In this document: in pieces, positions 55,018 to 63,883 of the stretch | How positions within the stretch are numbered: position 1 is the first letter of the stretch | How the letters are laid out: every line of letters begins with the position of its first letter | From: an uncultured Campylobacter sp. | Lineage (GTDB): Bacteria; Campylobacterota; Campylobacteria; Campylobacterales; Campylobacteraceae | Direction: 5' to 3' | Length of the DNA stretch: 64,000 bases | Assembly: GCF_937921625.1 (NCBI RefSeq) | Contig: NZ_CAKZTI010000054.1 | Span: forward strand, 1 to 64,000 | Program-made: the position numbers and the translations under genes | Notes under the pieces: model-generated | Database searches by the model: none | What the model was told of the DNA's origin: nothing | What the model saw: the letters and a program-made list of their open reading frames with translations, nothing else

Positions 55018-55968
55018 AATTCCACCCCATTTCACGGCGATAGAGTTTAAAATTCCACGAGTATAAAATTTGCCGAAATTTTAGTAAAACTCGACCGAAA
55101 ATAGTGACAAGGCGGGCTAAATTTTGAATTCTAAAACGCGTTTAAATTCATGTATTGAGTGGCGTCAATTTTTGGGCTCAGCAAAGATTATAATTTGTGC
55201 GGCAAGGCTCTTTGAATTGTAAATCGTGCGTGACGGCCAGGCTAAAATTTTAAGAACTAGAATTTAAACAAAATCTGAAATTTAGTCGTGACGATGATAT
55301 AATTTTTAGAATTTTGCAAGCGTAAAATATCAAAATTTTGTGTATCTATATCGAGCCGTTCCCAAAAAAAGCGCGGTCGAAATTTTAAATTGCCGTCTTG
55401 CGTGTAGTGGCAAGAATTTTAGGCAGAGGGAATTTCAATTAATGTGGATTAAAATATAGGTGCGGCGGGCAAATGCGTGCACCGCAAGCGATGTAATTTC
55501 AAATATGAGTTCAAGGCTCGCTAGACGCGGAATTTGAACGCCACGAGCGATAAATTTTTAAAACGCCTATTTTAAAATTGCGAGGCCGGGATTTAAATTT
55601 AAGTGCGGTGAGTGATTAAATTGCAAAAGGAAGCTTAAATTTAAATATCGCAGCTCACAAATTATGCGATGAAATTTTGCGCCTAAATTCCGCAAGATTT
55701 GGTGCGAGATAAGCGTTTAATGATATCGTAGCTAGATCATTAACCAAGCTTCAATCACGCTAAAACCCTATTTACCGAGCGCTCGCGCAAGCGGGTATTG
55801 CAAACCGCCGAAGCAAAAAAGCTTGATCAAAAGCGTTTGCGGCGTATATCCCAACCGACCGCCCCCCCATATTTTGCTCTATAGCCTAGCTCGCGCACGA
55901 AATTTTAGGATTTTGAAATTTAGCGCAAAAATATTATAATTTCGCCCAAATCACGGCTAGGACAGAAA
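55018..55968. other. Long non-coding spacer upstream of CoA-transferase
   Basis: 951 bases without an acceptable gene. It is rich in AATTTT-type words. TATAAT occurs at about 55297 with no gene behind it, and at 55935-55940 as the CoA-transferase -10 box. No known RNA could be recognised. Confidence 0.5.
55935..55940 (+). promoter_or_regulatory. -10 box for acetate CoA-transferase
   Basis: TATAAT in AAAATATTATAATTTCGCC, 29 bases before the start codon at 55969. Confidence 0.5.
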
Positions 55969-57477
55969 ATGAACTCACGCGTGCAAAACAAATATCTAAA
56001 ATCAAAAATTATGAGCGCCGAGGAAGCCTGCGAGCTGATCCCAAATGGCGCATCGGTGGGCTTTAGCGGCTTTGTTGGGGCTGGCTGCGCGCTAGCGCTA
56101 CCACAAGCCCTGGCACAACGAGCGACAGCACTGCACAAAAAAGGCGAGCCCTATCAAATCGAAATTTTTACAGGCGCATCGACCGATCCGCTTTTAGACG
56201 GAGTTTTGGCAAAAGCAGGTGCCGTGAGCTTTCGCGCGCCGTTTTTTACGGATGCCGATATGCGCCGTGCGATAAATAGCGGCGCCGTGCGATACGCAGA
56301 CGTGCATCTATCAAGCCTTGCCGCGCAGCTTAAGGCGGGCTTTTTTCCGCATCTAAACTTTGCTGTGATCGAAGTGGTAGCGATTAAAGAAAGCGGCGAG
56401 CTCGTGCCGTCCACATCGCTAGGCAACAACCAAGCCTGGCTCGATATCGCCGATCGCGTGATTTTAGAAGTGAATTACTATCAGCCGCTTGAGCTTGATG
56501 GCATTCACGACGTTACGGATCTGCGCCTGCCGCCGCATGCTGAGGAACTGCCGATCAAGCATGTAGGTGATCGCGTAGGCAGCCCATACATGCATGTAGA
56601 TCCCGCCAAAGTAATCGCTGTCATAGAGGCTAGGACGCATGATCGCGTCAATAATTTTACCGCCGTGGATGAAATTTCAAGCGCGATTGGGCGCAACGTC
56701 GTAAAATTCCTAAAAAACGAGGAGGCTTGCGGCAGACTTCCCGCAAAGAAGCTGCTGCCGCTACAATCGGGCATCGGCAACGTCGCTAACGCCGTGCTTA
56801 GCTCACTACAAAATGCTGGCTACCAAGGGCTGCAGTGCTACTCCGAGGTGATCCAAGACGGCATGCTAGATCTTATCAAAAGAGGCGTCGTAGGCACTGC
56901 AAGTGCCACAGCGCTATCGCTTAGCCCTGCAGGTGTCGAGGAATTTCAAAAAAACATCGATTTCTACCGCAAGCACATCATACTGCGCTCACAAGACGTC
57001 TCCAACTCGCCAGCGCTCATCAGAAAGCTCGGCGTCGTGTCGATGAATGGCATGCTCGAGGCAGATATCTACGGCAACGTAAACTCCACCAACGTCATGG
57101 GTTCGCAGATGAAAAATGGCATCGGCGGTAGTGGCGACTTCGCTCGCAACGGATATTTGTCGCTATTTTTGAGCCCGTCGCTCGCTAAGGGCGGCGCGAT
57201 TAGCGCTATCGTGCCCTTCGTGAGCCACGTCGATCATACCGAGCACGACACTCAAGTCATCATCACCGAATACGGCATCGCCGATCTGCGCGGTAAATGC
57301 CCTCGTGAGCGTGCTCGCGCGATGATAAGCATCGCGCATCCCACTTACCAAGACGCGCTGAGAGATTATTTCGAGCGGGCATGTGCGCAGCCCTGTGCGG
57401 GGCATACTCCACACATCCTAAGCGAGGCGCTGTCGTGGCATCAAAGATTTAAGGATACGGGGAGCATGAAGGCTTAG
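55969..57477 (+). CDS. Acetyl-CoA hydrolase/transferase (succinyl-CoA:acetate CoA-transferase type)
   Basis: A 502-residue cytoplasmic enzyme that moves CoA between acyl groups, most likely succinyl-CoA and acetate, feeding the citric acid cycle. N-terminal part has GFSGFVGAGCALALP; LQSGIGNVANAVLSSL and the catalytic Glu in CYSEVIQDGMLDLI are family hallmarks; EADIYGNVNSTNVMG and GGSGDFARNGYLS follow; the C-terminus ends DTGSMK. The frame begins MNSRVQNKYLKSKIMSAEEAC; a later ATG (MSAEE) is possible. Isolated by long spacers. Confidence 0.9.
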   Translation: MNSRVQNKYLKSKIMSAEEACELIPNGASVGFSGFVGAGCALALPQALAQRATALHKKGEPYQIEIFTGASTDPLLDGVLAKAGAVSFRAPFFTDADMRRAINSGAVRYADVHLSSLAAQLKAGFFPHLNFAVIEVVAIKESGELVPSTSLGNNQAWLDIADRVILEVNYYQPLELDGIHDVTDLRLPPHAEELPIKHVGDRVGSPYMHVDPAKVIAVIEARTHDRVNNFTAVDEISSAIGRNVVKFLKNEEACGRLPAKKLLPLQSGIGNVANAVLSSLQNAGYQGLQCYSEVIQDGMLDLIKRGVVGTASATALSLSPAGVEEFQKNIDFYRKHIILRSQDVSNSPALIRKLGVVSMNGMLEADIYGNVNSTNVMGSQMKNGIGGSGDFARNGYLSLFLSPSLAKGGAISAIVPFVSHVDHTEHDTQVIITEYGIADLRGKCPRERARAMISIAHPTYQDALRDYFERACAQPCAGHTPHILSEALSWHQRFKDTGSMKA

Positions 57478-58066
57478 AGCGAATTTACTTGAGCTAATGC
57501 ACTAAAGCCTAAAGATTAAACCCATTCTTGCTGAAGTGGGAAGTTTGCACTTAAAAATTCTGTCTGCATTTGAAAGCTCTATCGCTACTTAGAGCAAGGC
57601 GTGCTAAAATTTTATTTTGCAAAGCTCGCGCGAAATGTTATAAAACGAATGGATCGAAATTTGCGCCATAAAATTTTAAAATTTGCAGGCGGATTTAAGG
57701 TGCGGAATTTAAAATTTTATCGCTACGGAATTTTAAAATTTAGCCCTAAATTTGCAGTTCGCGCATTTTAAATTTTAAAATTCTACGGCTTAGAATTTTA
57801 AAATTTTGAACTTCGCAAAATTTCATCCATAAATCCGCTATTAAATTTTAAATTTAGCTCTCACTTCATTTGCCACGCGTAAGCTTTTTTGGCAATTTAG
57901 CTATAAGGCGCGCCATAAGTTCGCGATAAAACCGCGTAGTATTTGCCAAGATAAATTCCTATGAATTAAAGCGGCGACTTGCTAAATCAGAATTTCTCAC
58001 CTTACGAAGGCGATCTTTGGGCTATAAATTTAAAGAGGCGGGCTATAAAGTCGCGGCGAGATGAGA
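57478..58066. repeat. RAATTY-dense spacer between convergent genes
   Basis: 589 bases, no gene. I count about 21 RAATTY words, several within AAATTTTAAAATTT palindromes (57670-57860). No clear terminator, although these palindromes could form weak hairpins for both convergent genes. Confidence 0.6.
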
Positions 58067-60487
58067 TTAGAATTTTATCCTCGAAGGCTCCATCGGCTTG
58101 CTGTAGAAGTAGCCTTGCATATATTTAATCCCCATCTCTTCTAAGATGATTGAAATTTCGTGGTTTTCTACGTATTCGGCGATGAGCTCGTAGCCCTGCT
58201 TGCGCGCGAAGTTAGCGATGGTTTCGACGATAGCGCGCGAGTTTTTATCGTTTGCGATGTTTTTGATGAGTGCTCCGTCGATCTTTATGTAATCCACGTC
58301 GAGCGTTAAAATTCTATAGTAGTTGGAGTATCCGCTGCCAAAATCGTCTATCGCGACCTTGCAGCCGTAGTTTTTGGCTACGGCGATGAAGCTTCTAAGA
58401 CTCTCGTAATCGTCAAATTCCTCGCTTTCTAAAATTTCGATGAATAGATTTGAAGCATTTGGGCTGGATGCGAGCTTGCGCTCTAAAAGCTCTTTGATGC
58501 CTTCGTTTGCGATGTCAAAATATGAAAGATTTATGCTAAAGCAAGTTCCCGCGAAGCGGTCTAGCAAGCGAAAGGCTTCGTTTATTACGACCTGAGTTAG
58601 CGGGATGTAGAGAGAGGTTTGCTTTGCGATGTCGATAAACTCACCCGGGCAGCGCGTCTTGCCCGAGCGGTCGATTAGGCGGATTAGAATTTCATATACT
58701 AACGGGACATAATCACCGCCCTCGGTGCCGTAGGTGTTACCACTAGGATCGCGGTGGGTGATATCAAATATGGGCTGAACAAGCACAAAGACTTGATTTT
58801 TCTTGATCGCATTTTGAATGGTGTTGATCATAATCTGATTTTGCAGATATTTTTCCTCAATCGCATTTGGGCGCGAATAAAAGCCCACGTGCTCGTTTTT
58901 GCTCTGCGCCTCATACATCGCCATAACCGCCTGAAAGACCCTATTTGCGCCACCCGCTACGTCGGCACGCTCGCTCACGCCCATCGTGATATTTAAAGGC
59001 GCGGAGGCAAAGCCCTCGGTGGTATGGAGATTAAAAACCTTGTCGGTGAAGTATTTATTTATGATCTCCGCGTCGCGCGCGACATTTAGTCCCTCGTAAA
59101 ATAGGCAAAACTCATCCGATTGGATGCGAAAGATACTAGCTTTGATCTCGTGCGATTCGATACACATCGCAAGCGTACGCGCAAAGGAGCGCAGAATTTC
59201 ATTCGTCGTCTCCGCCTTGTAAAAAAGCCGTAAATTTGCAAAATTTACGATAGTTATGTAGATCGCTACGCCCGTTTTTTCGGCGTTTATTAGCTCATAT
59301 AGCGCTGCTTCGTTGCCCTGACCCGTAAGATGATCGATATAGACTTGATTGTTTAAGCTCTCCTTTGCGCTCGCAAGAGCTAGTTTCATAATCTCGCGCT
59401 CACCGATGTCATGAGTGTAAAGCGCATATAGCGGCGGCTTGGATGCAGCCACGATATTTGCTAGTCTTAGGCTTACATCGGCTAGCTCGCCGTTTTTACG
59501 GAGCAGGCGCGTATCTTTGGCGCTTTTATTTACCATCGTAGGAAGTTCGATCCCTTTATCTTTGGGCATCAAAACTCCAAGATCGCTCCCTTGTAGCTCG
59601 CTTTGTTCGTAGCCGCTTAAGCTAAGCGCGCTTTTATTAGCGTATAAAATTTTAAAGTTTTGATCTGCTAAAACTATCGCTTCGCCTGCCTCCTCGCATA
59701 GCGCGCGATAGGGCGCGAGGGCGCGTTTACTACGCAAAGCATCGGAATTTATGATGTAAGTAAGCAGTAAAAACGACAAAAACACCGCCGTGTAAAGCAT
59801 CGTCATTTGCATAAACGAGCCGTAAAATTCCTCGCTAGCGTAAGAAAATCGCTCGCGCAGGCTTGCGAAGCGCTCGTTGAGCAACGAGAGATTATCGCTT
59901 ACAATGATATTTTGCCGCTCGAAATTCCTTAAAATTTGCCGTGCGATTCCTATAAACGCAGCTTCGTCGGGGCTTGACGCATCTGCGCTTTCTAGCGCAC
60001 TTTTTAAAGCGGAGATCTCGGAGCGATTTTTATAATTAAGCCCTAAAATTTGAGAGTAGAGATTTGCTCTTTGCGCATTTGCGCCACTGGATAAAAATTT
60101 TTGCTGCAGACTTTGAAAAAGGATTAAATTCTGCGAATTTAAAGCCCCAAGCTCGTCCAAAAGTGAAATCTTATCGCTAAAAGCGTTTCCGATCGCGCGC
60201 ACATCGCTGCTAAGTCCGATTTTATCGATGATTTTGTCTTTTTGTAAAGCTTGCAGCACCTGATAGATGCCGCGCATATCGGCATTTGCGATCGAAAAGT
60301 CCCTTCTTGCGATCTTTGCATCAAATAATATATTTAAGCGGTTATCGGCGTTATCGATCAAAGCTAGCTCGCGCGAAATCGTGCTAAATCTCGCTACATC
60401 TCTTAGCGACGAGAAATAATTCCCGGCGATGATTATGCCTAATATCATAATCCCCACCATCAAAGCCCACATTATCTTATCTTTCAT
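58067..60487 (-). CDS. PAS-GGDEF-EAL cyclic-di-GMP signalling protein
   Basis: An 806-residue membrane sensor. Two spans (about 6-26 and 225-248) bracket a helical periplasmic domain of about 200 residues. A PAS domain (about 260-370) precedes a degenerate GGDEF (FRIQSDEFCLFYEG in place of GGDEF, so no synthesis expected) and an EAL domain (about 570-800). EAL reads EIL, but the metal and catalytic residues are kept: FSINLSYFD, IEILESEEFDD, AIDDFGSGYSN, YIKIDGALI, AEYVEN. It is probably a c-di-GMP phosphodiesterase tuned by the periplasmic domain. Its start overlaps the cytochrome gene by 11 bases. Confidence 0.9.
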   Translation of the reverse strand: MKDKIMWALMVGIMILGIIIAGNYFSSLRDVARFSTISRELALIDNADNRLNILFDAKIARRDFSIANADMRGIYQVLQALQKDKIIDKIGLSSDVRAIGNAFSDKISLLDELGALNSQNLILFQSLQQKFLSSGANAQRANLYSQILGLNYKNRSEISALKSALESADASSPDEAAFIGIARQILRNFERQNIIVSDNLSLLNERFASLRERFSYASEEFYGSFMQMTMLYTAVFLSFLLLTYIINSDALRSKRALAPYRALCEEAGEAIVLADQNFKILYANKSALSLSGYEQSELQGSDLGVLMPKDKGIELPTMVNKSAKDTRLLRKNGELADVSLRLANIVAASKPPLYALYTHDIGEREIMKLALASAKESLNNQVYIDHLTGQGNEAALYELINAEKTGVAIYITIVNFANLRLFYKAETTNEILRSFARTLAMCIESHEIKASIFRIQSDEFCLFYEGLNVARDAEIINKYFTDKVFNLHTTEGFASAPLNITMGVSERADVAGGANRVFQAVMAMYEAQSKNEHVGFYSRPNAIEEKYLQNQIMINTIQNAIKKNQVFVLVQPIFDITHRDPSGNTYGTEGGDYVPLVYEILIRLIDRSGKTRCPGEFIDIAKQTSLYIPLTQVVINEAFRLLDRFAGTCFSINLSYFDIANEGIKELLERKLASSPNASNLFIEILESEEFDDYESLRSFIAVAKNYGCKVAIDDFGSGYSNYYRILTLDVDYIKIDGALIKNIANDKNSRAIVETIANFARKQGYELIAEYVENHEISIILEEMGIKYMQGYFYSKPMEPSRIKF

Positions 60488-61349
60488 CCTGCGCCTCCGT
60501 CATCTCGCCCTTAAGTGTAGCCAAAAAGCTCATCAAAGCATCAAGCTCCCCATCGTTAAGATCGTATTTTAGCAGATCCTTTGCGATCTGTCGCACCGCA
60601 AGACGCAAATCCGTCTGCCCGTTTACGTAAGGTGCGGTTTGCGTGATATTACGCAAGCTAGGCACGCGGCGCAACTCAAATCCGTCGGAAGTGAACCTAT
60701 GCCTAGGCGCATCCTCCTCTTCCGCGCTTGGGCGAATTTTAGTAAAACTGCCGGTGCCTAGGCTAACGCCGTTGTGACATGCCGAGCACAGCCGCACAAA
60801 AAGCACATATCCGTTATATTCGGCATCATTTAGCTTAACCTCGCCGCGCAAAAATCGGTCAAATTTGGAATTTATCGCCGTTTTGGACTTTAAAAATTCC
60901 GCCAGCGCATCAATGAAGTTCGCCGTATTCGCCTCGCCGTAAGCACTTTCAAAAGCCTGCTTGTAGGCTAAATTCTTCCTAATAAGCTCTAAAATTTTAT
61001 CTTCGCTCGCATCAAGCTCGTTCGTGCCAAAGACCGACGCTGCGATCCGCGCTTCAAAGCCCGCGAAATTATAATCGCCTAAGTAGCGATCAAAGTAATA
61101 AGAATTTATTAGCGTAGGCACGCGTCCATCGCGTACTGAAGCGCCTGAGTCGTTTAGATAGAAGTTATGGCAGCTCTCGCAGGAGCGGCCTTTGCTACTA
61201 AATCTTACATCGGTAAAAATTTTTGCGCCCAGCCGCGCCTTTTGTGGGTCATATTTAGGCATCTCAAGCGGCGAGAAAAGATTGCCGCAAAGCCCCAAAA
61301 CCGGCGCCAGGCTAAATATAAAACAGCTTAAAGCTCGCTTCGATCTCAT
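60477..61349 (-). CDS. Di-haem cytochrome c peroxidase family protein
   Basis: A 290-residue exported protein. Signal peptide MRSKRALSCFIFSLAPVLGLCG; haem sites CESCH (about residue 57) and CSACH (about 193); the MauG/CCP layout PxxLINSYYFDRYLGDYNF and RRVPSLRNITQTAPYVNG. It is shorter than typical CCP (about 320), lacking parts near the C-terminus. It would reduce peroxide or oxidise a substrate in the periplasm. The ATG overlaps the methyltransferase gene by 38 bases; the overlap removes no obvious domain. Confidence 0.88.
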   Translation of the reverse strand: MRSKRALSCFIFSLAPVLGLCGNLFSPLEMPKYDPQKARLGAKIFTDVRFSSKGRSCESCHNFYLNDSGASVRDGRVPTLINSYYFDRYLGDYNFAGFEARIAASVFGTNELDASEDKILELIRKNLAYKQAFESAYGEANTANFIDALAEFLKSKTAINSKFDRFLRGEVKLNDAEYNGYVLFVRLCSACHNGVSLGTGSFTKIRPSAEEEDAPRHRFTSDGFELRRVPSLRNITQTAPYVNGQTDLRLAVRQIAKDLLKYDLNDGELDALMSFLATLKGEMTEAQDER

Positions 61350-62220
61350 CGCTTATCATCCCGCCTTTAGCCCGCTTTTTCAAAAGCTCCTCGATCTCGC
61401 GCTCACTAGCCTCCGCGCCGTCCATATGCAGGTGCCACGCGGCGTTTTGCACAGCTTCTTGCAGGCTGCGTTTTTGCTCGCGCTTTTCGGTTAAAATTTC
61501 GCTTTTAAATTTGATGTCGCGCGCCCCGAGCAGCGCCTCAAACTTTTCGGCGGCGGTAGCAAGCCTTTTATGCCCCGTGCCGAAGCGCTCAAAAAGCGGC
61601 GCCAGCATCGATGAATTACGCTCGCTCGCCCAGTTTAGATAAATTTTGCGCTCGCCCAAAGCCAAAAACGCCTCAAAATCCTCCGTGCTTTTTAGCGCGG
61701 GGCTCATCGTAAGAAACGCGATGTCAAAAGCTGCGGGAATTTTAAAATTTTCGCTCCCTCGGGTTTTGCTCGCGGCGTCTTTAAAATTTAAAGCCCGCGC
61801 TTCTTGAGCTTGCGCGTTTGAAATTTCGCTTTGCGAGCGCGGATAAATTTTAAAATTTTCGCCCGCCGCGTCTGCAAAGCTATCGCGGCTCAGCCGCTCG
61901 AAAAACTCCGCAAAGCTTAAATTTAATACGTTTTGCAAGCTGATGCCAAACTCCTCCGCGCTGCGCCTTAGCTCGCGCAACATCCCCTCCGAGCTATCGA
62001 TCGCCGTAACCTTAGCGCCCAGCGACGCGAGATATAGCGAGTAAACCCCCGTGCCGGTGCCCACGTCGAGCACGCTTTTGCCCGCAAAGCTCACGCCCCA
62101 GCCGCGCAGTATCTCAAACACCCGCTTACCGAAATCCCCTAACTCGCCGCTAAATTTAGCGTAACTTTCGGACTTTTTATCCCAGCTATTTTCATGTGCT
62201 TTTTCGCCGATTTTCTCCAC
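61312..62220 (-). CDS. SAM-dependent methyltransferase with low-complexity insertion
   Basis: A 302-residue class I methyltransferase. SVLDVGTGTGVYSLYLASLGAKVTAIDSSEGM is the SAM-binding motif; DIAFLTMSPALKSTEDF is motif IV-like. Between them (about residues 119-162) lies an insertion containing two copies of ENFKI-type sequence, encoded by DNA (about 61735-61865) with AAATTTTAAAATTT palindromes identical in style to the intergenic spacers. It starts with GTG behind AAAGG. The substrate is unknown. Probably first in a transcript with the cytochrome and EAL genes. Confidence 0.8.
   Translation of the reverse strand: MEKIGEKAHENSWDKKSESYAKFSGELGDFGKRVFEILRGWGVSFAGKSVLDVGTGTGVYSLYLASLGAKVTAIDSSEGMLRELRRSAEEFGISLQNVLNLSFAEFFERLSRDSFADAAGENFKIYPRSQSEISNAQAQEARALNFKDAASKTRGSENFKIPAAFDIAFLTMSPALKSTEDFEAFLALGERKIYLNWASERNSSMLAPLFERFGTGHKRLATAAEKFEALLGARDIKFKSEILTEKREQKRSLQEAVQNAAWHLHMDGAEASEREIEELLKKRAKGGMISDEIEASFKLFYI
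61735..61865. repeat. Intergenic-type repeat inside methyltransferase gene
   Basis: Two palindromic AAATTTTAAAATTTTCGC-type elements, at 61738-61754 and 61845-61862, bracket GC-rich sequence with further RAATTY words. In frame they encode near-repeats ENFKIYPRS and ENFKIPAAF. Confidence 0.65.
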
Positions 62221-62280
62221 CGCTAGCCTTTAAATTTTTCGTAATAATAGCAAAATTTGGCAATTTTTCCGAATTTGGGC

Positions 62281-62286
62281 TATAAT
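62281..62286 (+). promoter_or_regulatory. -10 box for zinc-type ABC genes
   Basis: TATAAT in TTGGGCTATAATAAATGC, 34 bases before the ATPase start at 62320. No Zur palindrome was recognised. Confidence 0.5.
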
Positions 62287-62319
62287 AAATGCTTTCAAAA
62301 TCTAGGCGAAAGGGCGTTC

Positions 62320-63087
62320 ATGGCGGACGTGACGATAAGAAATTTAAACTTTGCTTACGAAAAACGCGAAATTTTAAAAGATATAAACTTAAACTACGAG
62401 CTACGCGATTTTTTAGCAATTTTCGGGCCCAACGGCGGCGGCAAAAGTACCCTTTTAAAGCTGCTTTTGGGGCTGCTGCGACCAAGCTCGGGCACGATCG
62501 AAATTTTAGGTAGATCGCCCGCGCTTGCCAGAGCGCAAATGGGCTACGTGCCGCAGTTCATCGCGATAAACAAAAGCTTTCCCATAAGCGTGCTCGAAGT
62601 CGTTTTAATAGGGCTGATAGATAAGAAAATTTTCGGCTTCTACTCCAAATCCGAGCGCGAGCAAGCCATGCAAGCTTTGGAGCGCGTAGGCATGCAGAGC
62701 TTAGCCTGCTGCCGTATCAGCGAGCTTAGCGGCGGGCAGAGACAGCGCGTTTACATAGCGCGGGCGCTGTGCGCGAAGACTAAAATTTTACTTCTTGACG
62801 AACCGCTAGCGAGCATCGATACGATGGGGCAGGTTCAAATTTACGAGCTTTTAAAATCCCTAAATGAGAGCGGCTGTGGCATAATTCTAATCAGCCACGA
62901 CGTGCAGCTTGCGCTAAACTACGCAAACCGCGCTCTTTACGTCGCAAACGGCTCGGCGCATACTCATGAGATCGATCCGGGGGGCAGAGCGGAATTTTTA
63001 GAACACCTGCAACGCGAGCACGGCCACTTCTGCGCCGTCGATCTCGCGCTTAACGAATGCTGCTGCAAGGAGGGCGAAAATGGCTGA
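62320..63087 (+). CDS. znuC: Zinc/manganese-type ABC transporter ATP-binding protein
   Basis: A 255-residue ATPase of the ZnuC/MntB class. Walker A GPNGGGKSTLL, signature LSGGQRQRVYIARAL, Walker B KILLLDEPLASID, switch His in LISHDVQLAL. The C-terminus has Cys/His-rich HLQREHGHFC and ECCCKEG, a possible metal-sensing tail. The start at 62320 has AAAGGGCG; the longer frame from 62257 does not. It overlaps the permease gene by 8 bases. No ZnuA-type binding protein is in the window. Confidence 0.9.
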   Translation: MADVTIRNLNFAYEKREILKDINLNYELRDFLAIFGPNGGGKSTLLKLLLGLLRPSSGTIEILGRSPALARAQMGYVPQFIAINKSFPISVLEVVLIGLIDKKIFGFYSKSEREQAMQALERVGMQSLACCRISELSGGQRQRVYIARALCAKTKILLLDEPLASIDTMGQVQIYELLKSLNESGCGIILISHDVQLALNYANRALYVANGSAHTHEIDPGGRAEFLEHLQREHGHFCAVDLALNECCCKEGENG

Positions 63088-63883
63088 AATTTTATCTTAC
63101 GATTTCATGCGAAACGCCCTACTTGGCGGGCTTTTAGTCAGCATAGTCTGCGGCGTCGTGGGCTCTTTAGTCGTGATAAATCGCATGAGCTTCATAGCAG
63201 GCGGCATCGCGCACGGCGCATACGGCGGCATCGGCATCGCGCTATTTTTAGGCATCTCGCCCGTGCTAGGAGCTAGCGTATTTGCGCTGTTTTTGGGGCT
63301 GCTAATCGCTTACGTCACGCTGCGAAACACCGAACGCTTTGACGCCGTAATCGGCGCGATATGGGCGTTTGGAATGGCGCTTGGGATAATCTTTGCCGAT
63401 CTCACGCCAGGGTACAAATCCGATCTGATGAGCTTTTTATTCGGCTCGATCTTAGCGATAAATCACGAAAATTTGATCTTCATCGGCATTTGCGGCGCGG
63501 CATTTGCGGCGCTTACGGCGTGCTTTTACAGACAGTTTTTAGCGATCAGCTTCGATAAGGAATTTGCCCTGCTGCGCGGAGTTAATACGAGCGTCTTTTA
63601 CTACGTCCTCGTAGTGATGGCTAGCCTCGCGGTGGTCGCGTCGATTCAGATCGTGGGGCTAATCTTGGTGATCTCGCTGATGACGATCCCGCCCTTCATC
63701 GCCGAAAAAATTTCAAAAAACTTAGGCTCGATGATGGCGATAAGCTGTGCGCTATCGGCGCTTTTCTGCGCGGCGGGACTTATTTTGAGCTTTAAGCTCA
63801 ATCTAACCAGCGGCGCTTCGATAATCCTAGTCGCCTCGGTCTGCTTTTTCGCAAGCTCGATCTTTAGCAAACTTCGCGCCTAA
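63080..63883 (+). CDS. znuB: Zinc/manganese-type ABC transporter permease
   Basis: A 267-residue membrane protein with about eight spans, of the ABC-3 permease family. Conserved features are SFIAGGIAHGAYGGIGIALFLG and LLRGVNTSVFYYVLVVMASLAVVASIQIVGLILV. It works with the upstream ATPase in metal uptake. Its last 57 bases overlap the convergent EamA gene. Substrate (zinc versus manganese) is not resolved by sequence alone. Confidence 0.9.
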   Translation: MAEILSYDFMRNALLGGLLVSIVCGVVGSLVVINRMSFIAGGIAHGAYGGIGIALFLGISPVLGASVFALFLGLLIAYVTLRNTERFDAVIGAIWAFGMALGIIFADLTPGYKSDLMSFLFGSILAINHENLIFIGICGAAFAALTACFYRQFLAISFDKEFALLRGVNTSVFYYVLVVMASLAVVASIQIVGLILVISLMTIPPFIAEKISKNLGSMMAISCALSALFCAAGLILSFKLNLTSGASIILVASVCFFASSIFSKLRA

